Origin: Ktedonospora formicarum
GTDB taxonomy: Bacteria > Chloroflexota > Ktedonobacteria > Ktedonobacterales > Ktedonobacteraceae
NCBI RefSeq assembly: GCF_016587355.1
Contig: NZ_BNJF01000002.1
Location: 1,240,001 to 1,304,000, forward strand
Length of the DNA stretch: 64,000 nt
Direction: 5' to 3'
In this document: one piece after another, positions 59,312 through 64,000 of the stretch
Position numbering within the stretch: the first letter of the stretch is position 1
How the letters are laid out: every line of letters starts with the position of its first letter
The notes under the pieces: generated by a model
Database searches by the model: none
What the model saw: the letters and a program-made list of their open reading frames with translations, nothing else
Told to the model about the DNA's origin: nothing
Position numbers and translations under genes: made by a program

Positions 59312-60505
59312 TTAGTTCTCTTGCGTAACTGACGTTTTGACCTGTTTGAGCCATCTGGAAGCCGTTGCGCGTGAGCAACCAACTTTGTCGACAATCTCGC
59401 TGATCTTGACCTCCGGGTTGCCTCGGTAAATTGCCTCGATAAGCTCGCCATAATAGCGCATTCGCTGTTCGTTTGCGCCATTAAGATCGATTGATCTCAA
59501 CGCCCCTGTATTGCGCTCTAGATCGTTCTCATCCTGAGTGATGCCGGGAGGTAGGGCGCGCCGGGCAAAGCCGGGTAGTGTGACCGTAGCCGTTGTGTGT
59601 TCCACGGTCTCGCGGACCATCTCTGCCGTGACGCGGGAGAAGCGCTCCAGGGTTTCATTGTTCATAGCTTGCATCGCGGCCAGATTTTGAGTGTTCATCT
59701 CCTGCATTGCCTTTATAACCTGCGCCATCTCGCTACTCTGCTTGTTCTGCTCGACTAACGTGACCACGTTGGCCTGCTTCTCTGTGACTTCTACATTGTT
59801 TGCTTCACGCTGCTGCTGGCGATTTCCTGCCGCGATCTGCATGCGCCAGCGCTCCATTGTGCGGTCGACAGCCATAAGAATGAGCAAGAACGTCGCTAAT
59901 GTGGCACGCTCGTAGACAAAGCTCGTTGAGTTGATGCCGAGTACACCCATAGCCTGTGTGATAGTGCCGGGTACGTCTCGATGCTGGGTAAATACGGCTC
60001 CGATAACGATTGAAACATAGGCGAGGAAGGCCAGAAAGGCGATATTAAAGATAACAAGTATCCATTTTCCCACCGGGTGCCCAACCATGCGTGCCAGATC
60101 GGGTACGCGTCCTATAACGAGCAAGATCTGGAAGTCTACACCGAGACCCATTATGAGCAGCCAGATGTAAAAGAGGAAAGGGACATGTCCCAGAACTTCA
60201 CCATTGCTTAGCACATCCATAAAGCCAAGGACTGAGGCGACCGCTAGTAAGTATCCCAGCACAAGGTTGATGATTTTGTCCGCGCGATGCGTCCATTCGA
60301 TGGCTCTTTCGTAGAAGCTCTCGGGTTCTGTTCTGGTCAGGTCAAACGTCGCAAGTGCTGACTCTTGATCCCTTTTCTCTTGCCGCTTCGCAGCCCGGTC
60401 CTGTTGCCGGGCACGTTTGGCCTCCTGACGCCTCTCGCGCCAGCTTACAGTGGCATGAGGGGCGAGTTGCTCCTCTTGCTGCGTAGTCTGTACTGTGTCC
60501 TGCAT
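59312..60505 (-). CDS. membrane protein with coiled coil and C-terminal HTH
   Basis: 397 residues. A highly charged Arg/Lys/Gln N-terminus (about 15-50), four hydrophobic helices (about 80-100, 108-130, 145-172, 200-214; IINLVLGYLLAVASVLGF, FLFYIWLLIMGLGVDF) and a helical, Gln/Met-rich stretch (about 225-310) that can form a coiled coil. The C-terminus carries a helix-turn-helix (EIVDKVGCSRATASRWLKQV, about 370-389). It could be a membrane-anchored DNA-binding protein. AAAGGA is 10 nt before the ATG. I do not recognise an established family. Confidence 0.7.
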   Translation of the reverse strand: MQDTVQTTQQEEQLAPHATVSWRERRQEAKRARQQDRAAKRQEKRDQESALATFDLTRTEPESFYERAIEWTHRADKIINLVLGYLLAVASVLGFMDVLSNGEVLGHVPFLFYIWLLIMGLGVDFQILLVIGRVPDLARMVGHPVGKWILVIFNIAFLAFLAYVSIVIGAVFTQHRDVPGTITQAMGVLGINSTSFVYERATLATFLLILMAVDRTMERWRMQIAAGNRQQQREANNVEVTEKQANVVTLVEQNKQSSEMAQVIKAMQEMNTQNLAAMQAMNNETLERFSRVTAEMVRETVEHTTATVTLPGFARRALPPGITQDENDLERNTGALRSIDLNGANEQRMRYYGELIEAIYRGNPEVKISEIVDKVGCSRATASRWLKQVKTSVTQEN

Positions 60506-61016
60506 ACGTGATGAGTCCTTTCAATGGTTCGGCCTGGTCAAGTGTGCCGTATATGAGTGCGAGCCACGTGCGGAAGAATAACCGCTAGATGCGTGAAGCG
60601 TTGCTCGTACTATATCGTGCTAGCGCTTCATTGTCTATATCCCCTGGGGCACACAGGGAAACCTGAATGGTTGCTGATACTCTCTATAAAGGCTCTTATT
60701 CTCGATGGTGAGACCACAGAAGAGGAATATTGTCATGAATTGACTCCTTAATAACAGGGATGCGTCAAGCTGGTAAACCTGCGAGCATCATGGTGTTTAT
60801 GGGATGCGATGATAAGGCTGTTGACATTGGTTATGATGAGTTTTATGAGCGCATAAATGTTCCAGGTGACGATGGTACTTTAGAGTCATTTGTGAAACGG
60901 TTCCGAAGGAATTGCTGTGTAAATAATTCTTGTAGTCATGAGAATCATCAAAGCAAAACTCCCCAACATTTAGACATATATTGGGGAGTCATTTTCTAAA
61001 CCAATTGGTAAAGCAT
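60506..61016. other. intergenic region
   Basis: 511 bp. A short plus-strand reading frame (60760-60999) overlaps the downstream terminator and has no ribosome site. No gene is supported, although it could be a decayed remnant. Confidence 0.4.
60958..60989 (-). terminator. terminator of the second sugar ABC operon
   Basis: ACTCCCCAA (60958-60966) pairs with TTGGGGAGT (60981-60989). Read on the minus strand it ends in TTTTGCTTT, about 30 bp after the MalG-type stop. Confidence 0.75.
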
Positions 61017-61916
61017 CTAACGAATACTGCCTACTGAAACCCCCTTCACAAACGAGCGTTGGAAGATCAGGAAGAGTACAATGATTGGCACAACCGCCAC
61101 TAGAGAAGCAGCCATCAGCAAGTTGAACTCGACATCATGAGCCGAGCGGAAGAATTGCAGTCCAATAGCGAGCGTGCGTAACGCATCGTTCTGCACATAG
61201 ATTAGTGGCCCCAGGAAGTCATTCCATGAAGCGACGGCGCTGAAGAGGGCTACAACTGCCAGTGATGCGCGAGCCTGTGGCGCGACGATGCGCGTGAGGA
61301 TCTGAAGCTCAGTTGCTCCATCTATGCGTGCCGCCTCGATCATATCGTATGGAATCTGTAAGAGAAACTGACGCAGCAGGAAGACATAGAAGGCACTTCC
61401 CAGGAAGGCTGGCACCGTCAGCGGTAGGAGCGTGTCAACCCACTTCAGGCGCGCGAAGAGGTCAAACAGCGGAATCGCCGCGACAGGAAAAGGGATAAAG
61501 ATGGTCGCGATGACCAGATAAAAGACGATGTCGCGCCCAGGCCAGCGAATGCATGAGAAGCCGTAGGCGACCAGTAAGTTCGATACGACCGCTCCAATGA
61601 TGCTCACCAGCGTTACCAACAGGCTATTAACGAAGTATCTCCCAAAGGGAATAAAGTTGTAGGCCTGAACGAAGTTCTCCCAGCGTATATCATGCGGCCA
61701 AAATGACGGTGGGAATATGGTGAGTTCCTGATTAGTCTTTAAAGCTGTGACCACCATCCAGACGACTGGGATGATAAAGACCAGGCTCATGGCGATCAGG
61801 AAAATTCGTACTCCAACCTGCTCAAGCAGGCGCGTGAACCCTGTAGCGCGTTTCTCCCTCGTTTCTGGTCGTTGCTGCTCTGTTTCAGGAGTGGCCTGTT
61901 TCATCATTGTTTGCAT
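61017..61916 (-). CDS. carbohydrate ABC transporter permease (MalG type), operon 2
   Basis: 299 residues from ATG 61916, with six helices and EAA loop MIEAARIDGATELQILTRI, C-terminus SFVKGVSVGSIR. The third in-frame Met is the start: the SD AAGGAG abuts the upstream ATG at 61925, leaving 9 nt to the ATG at 61916. It is last in the minus-strand order binding protein, MalF-type, MalG-type. It works with the other permease in a CUT1 importer; the ATPase is not local. Confidence 0.93.
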   Translation of the reverse strand: MQTMMKQATPETEQQRPETREKRATGFTRLLEQVGVRIFLIAMSLVFIIPVVWMVVTALKTNQELTIFPPSFWPHDIRWENFVQAYNFIPFGRYFVNSLLVTLVSIIGAVVSNLLVAYGFSCIRWPGRDIVFYLVIATIFIPFPVAAIPLFDLFARLKWVDTLLPLTVPAFLGSAFYVFLLRQFLLQIPYDMIEAARIDGATELQILTRIVAPQARASLAVVALFSAVASWNDFLGPLIYVQNDALRTLAIGLQFFRSAHDVEFNLLMAASLVAVVPIIVLFLIFQRSFVKGVSVGSIR

Positions 61917-61934
61917 AGATTTCATCTCCTTCTA

Positions 61935-62861
61935 TTAGCTGACCAGATCGTAGTTGACAAAGCGCCGTGAGACGAATTGCAGGATCAAAGCCATTGCCAG
62001 TCCAATAATGAACAGGACCACAGCCAGGGCCGATGCATATCCCAGTTGGGCATATTTAAAGGCGTTGTTGTACAGGTATAGCATATAGAACAAGGTACCG
62101 TTATTTGGCCCACCGCTCGTAATGATATATGATTGTGTAAATACCTGTAGCGCCTGGCTCACTCCGGTAATCAGGTTGAATAGAAGCACCGGCGAGAGCA
62201 AAGGAAGGGTGATGCTAAAGAAGCTGCGCATTGGACCAGCACCATCGAGGTGCGCTGCCTCATAGAGCGCCTTGGGGATACCACGCATACCAGCCAGGAA
62301 GATGAGGGCCGCGTTCCCTGCGCCCAACTGTGCCAGGGCGATGATAACCATCTTCGCGCTTGTTGGGTCGCTCAGGTAATCAATCTGTGGCGCTCCCACG
62401 AGCGAGAGTAGATAACTGATCAGACCGTATTGTGGATTGATTAAAACAATGGTGACAAATGAGAGTGCGAAGATTGGCAGGATGGACGGCAAGTAGAGAA
62501 TGGCGCGGTAGATTGAGATCTCTCGTACTGGTCGATTCATCGCCATTGCTAGCAAGAGCGCTATAACGATGCCTATAGGTACGCCGATGATGGCATAGAA
62601 TAGCGTGTTGTAGAGCGAGGTCCAGAACAGGTCGTCATGGAACAGGCGTGTATAGTTGCCTAACCCTAGCCATAGCGGAGGCTCAAAGCCCGAGTAACGT
62701 GTAAAGCTCAGATATATGGAATAGATCGTTGGATACACCGCCAGGACGATGAAACCGATGATCCAGGGTAGGATAAAAAGGAGGCCCTTGATCAGGTTCG
62801 AGCGGTCTCTAGCGCTCATTTTAGATCTGTTTGATACCCGACGCGAAGTTGTTGCTTGCAT
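61935..62861 (-). CDS. carbohydrate ABC transporter permease (MalF type), operon 2
   Basis: 308 residues with six helices. The EAA loop is ALYEAAHLDGAGPMRSFFSITLPLLSP (seen as YEAAHLDGAGPMRS, SITLPLLSP). AGGAGG precedes the ATG by 9 nt. Compared with the first operon's MalF-like protein it has the same family features but differs in sequence, so it probably serves a different sugar. It is 18 bp before the MalG-type gene. Confidence 0.93.
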   Translation of the reverse strand: MQATTSRRVSNRSKMSARDRSNLIKGLLFILPWIIGFIVLAVYPTIYSIYLSFTRYSGFEPPLWLGLGNYTRLFHDDLFWTSLYNTLFYAIIGVPIGIVIALLLAMAMNRPVREISIYRAILYLPSILPIFALSFVTIVLINPQYGLISYLLSLVGAPQIDYLSDPTSAKMVIIALAQLGAGNAALIFLAGMRGIPKALYEAAHLDGAGPMRSFFSITLPLLSPVLLFNLITGVSQALQVFTQSYIITSGGPNNGTLFYMLYLYNNAFKYAQLGYASALAVVLFIIGLAMALILQFVSRRFVNYDLVS

Positions 62862-62881
62862 ATTTCAACACCTCCTAGTGC

Positions 62882-64000
62882 TCAGACGCAATATGGTTGC
62901 ATTTGTGGCTGCAAGTGTTGGTACACTGTTTGTAAAGCCTGTTGTGGCGTAGCTGCGTGTAGCGTGACCTTTTCCTGGGCCGTGGTCAATTCATCCCAGT
63001 AGGACGAGCTTACGGGAATCGGCACGCGCCCATGTGAATAGGGCAGGAGCTTGACGAAGAAGTTGTGCTCTGGTGTAAAGAGGCTTTGTTCGTTCAGTAG
63101 TGACTTCCAGGTTGGCAGATGTCCGGTATCTTTGACATAGATCCGCTGTCCTTCTGGTCCAGTCATAAAGCGCATGAAGCGATAGGCGTCATCGGCATGC
63201 TTCGCGCCTGTGGGAATGGTCAGGGAATAGCCGCCTGACCAGGTGTAGGGTTGCTCACCCTCGTAGGTCGAGGGTAGGTATGTTACACCATAATCCATTT
63301 TCGGCGCGTACTTCTTGATTTGTTCCAATGTCCAGTCGCCACTGATGGTCATTGCCAGATGTTCGGTATAGAAGGGGTCCTGAGAAGGAGGCCCATTCTT
63401 CTGAATGTATGATGATGTGAAAGTATTGAGCTTATTCTGAGGCATCACTTCGTTCCAGTCATAGAAGAGCTGGTAGGCTTTCTCTAAGCCGGGATCGGTG
63501 GGGGTAACCTGACAGCTATTGGCATCAAAGAACTTCGCACCATATGCTATCGCCCAGGTCGTATGCCATCCTTCATTGAGCCAGGGGATAAAGCCGACTC
63601 GATCATATGCGCCCCGCGCATCGGTATGATTCACCTTGAGTGCGATGGATTTTAATGTGTCGATGCTAATTGGCCCATGTGAGGGGTCGAGCACGTCGGG
63701 ATCAACTCCGGCCTGACGTAGCATGCTCTTGTTGTAATAAAGCGCACGTGCGTCTGACTCAATGGGAAGCGAATAGGTTTGGCCTTTATATTGTGTTTCG
63801 CTCCAGGCTGAGGGGATGAATTCTTTGGAGAGGTCTATTTTTTCGCGCGCCATCTGTGGCCCCAGGTTCTCAAGTAGCCCCATTGCTGCATACTGTGGGG
63901 TTGTAAAGCGTGGAAGGAAATAGACATCTGGCCCCGTACCACCACGAACAGCGGTCAGGAGCGAGGAGAGGTCAGAGTCGCCTCCTGGTATTGGTACCAT
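62882..64000 (-). CDS. extracellular sugar-binding protein of ABC operon 2 (5' part off the right edge)
   Basis: 372 residues seen; the N-terminus, with any signal peptide and lipobox, lies beyond the window. The SBP_bac_1 fold is clear: GTGPDVYFLPRFTTPQYAAMGLLENL, DARALYYNKSMLRQAGVDPD, GDWTLEQIKKYAPKMDYGV, and HADDAYRFMRFMTGPEGQRIYVKDTG (quoted in shorter runs: YYNKSMLRQAGV, FMRFMTGPEGQRIY). It is first in the operon and delivers a sugar to the two permeases that follow by 20 and 18 bp. Confidence 0.9.
   Translation of the reverse strand: MVPIPGGDSDLSSLLTAVRGGTGPDVYFLPRFTTPQYAAMGLLENLGPQMAREKIDLSKEFIPSAWSETQYKGQTYSLPIESDARALYYNKSMLRQAGVDPDVLDPSHGPISIDTLKSIALKVNHTDARGAYDRVGFIPWLNEGWHTTWAIAYGAKFFDANSCQVTPTDPGLEKAYQLFYDWNEVMPQNKLNTFTSSYIQKNGPPSQDPFYTEHLAMTISGDWTLEQIKKYAPKMDYGVTYLPSTYEGEQPYTWSGGYSLTIPTGAKHADDAYRFMRFMTGPEGQRIYVKDTGHLPTWKSLLNEQSLFTPEHNFFVKLLPYSHGRVPIPVSSSYWDELTTAQEKVTLHAATPQQALQTVYQHLQPQMQPYCV

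Noticed and set aside
60760..60999. 79-codon plus-strand frame before the second sugar operon
   Set aside because: No ribosome site and its 3' end is the operon's terminator stem.

Overview
The window looks like chromosomal DNA from a filamentous, soil-type Chloroflexota, most likely class Ktedonobacteria. This is an inference from gene content, not from a marker gene. The signs are two very large MalT-type LuxR regulators, several GNAT enzymes, two cytochromes P450, F420/LLM-type oxidoreductases, a mycothiol-isomerase-like protein, secreted LamG-like and chitinase proteins, and estimated GC near 50%. There is no rRNA, tRNA or CRISPR array. Most genes are short, singly transcribed units closed by strong hairpins.

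1-5.2 kb: a MalT-like regulator cut by the left edge with a GNAT gene just upstream; a P450 divergent from a TetR repressor over two long inverted repeats; a nucleotidyltransferase. 5.4-12 kb: a decayed tyrosine-recombinase remnant, a two-domain GNAT, glyA behind a ZTP (pfl) riboswitch, an alpha/beta hydrolase, and a ThiO-like oxidase paired with an APH-fold kinase. 12-16 kb: a polar amino-acid ABC permease/ATPase pair behind a long structured leader with T-box-like features, an LLM oxidoreductase, a cupin and a RibD-like reductase. 16-25 kb: a truncated WD40 gene, a complete sugar ABC operon (permease, permease, binding lipoprotein), a FUSC membrane protein with a possible frameshift in its 5' end, an LLM paralogue that shares a 92-bp identical tract with the first copy, and a DinB/MDMPI protein.

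25-41 kb: an isolated double-glycine leader peptide gene, a GH18 chitinase, DMT exporters, GNATs, YjbQ, an SDR/ArsR divergent pair with a probably leaderless arsR, a rubredoxin/MBL protein, a second FUSC protein, two metal ABC permeases without ATPase or binding protein, a duplicated LamG-like secreted protein and an M3 oligoendopeptidase. A palindromic intergenic repeat family occurs three times. 41-53 kb: a second P450, DUF1684, an orphan phage-type terminase, an alpha/beta hydrolase, a 5'-nucleotidase-like enzyme with an altered metal motif, and the most unusual gene: a 1188-residue fusion of a tyrosine-recombinase domain to a MalT/STAND-LuxR regulator, with a 21-bp inverted repeat just upstream of its start.

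53-64 kb: SDR, HPP membrane protein, P-loop kinase-like protein, serine hydrolase, a hypothetical gene behind a near-consensus promoter with an embedded palindrome, a membrane-anchored glycosidase-like protein, a four-helix membrane protein with coiled coil and C-terminal HTH, and a second sugar ABC operon cut by the right edge. The recurring themes are uptake and breakdown of polymers (chitinase, LamG, sugar ABC, peptidase), small-molecule oxidation and detoxification, and elaborate transcriptional control.
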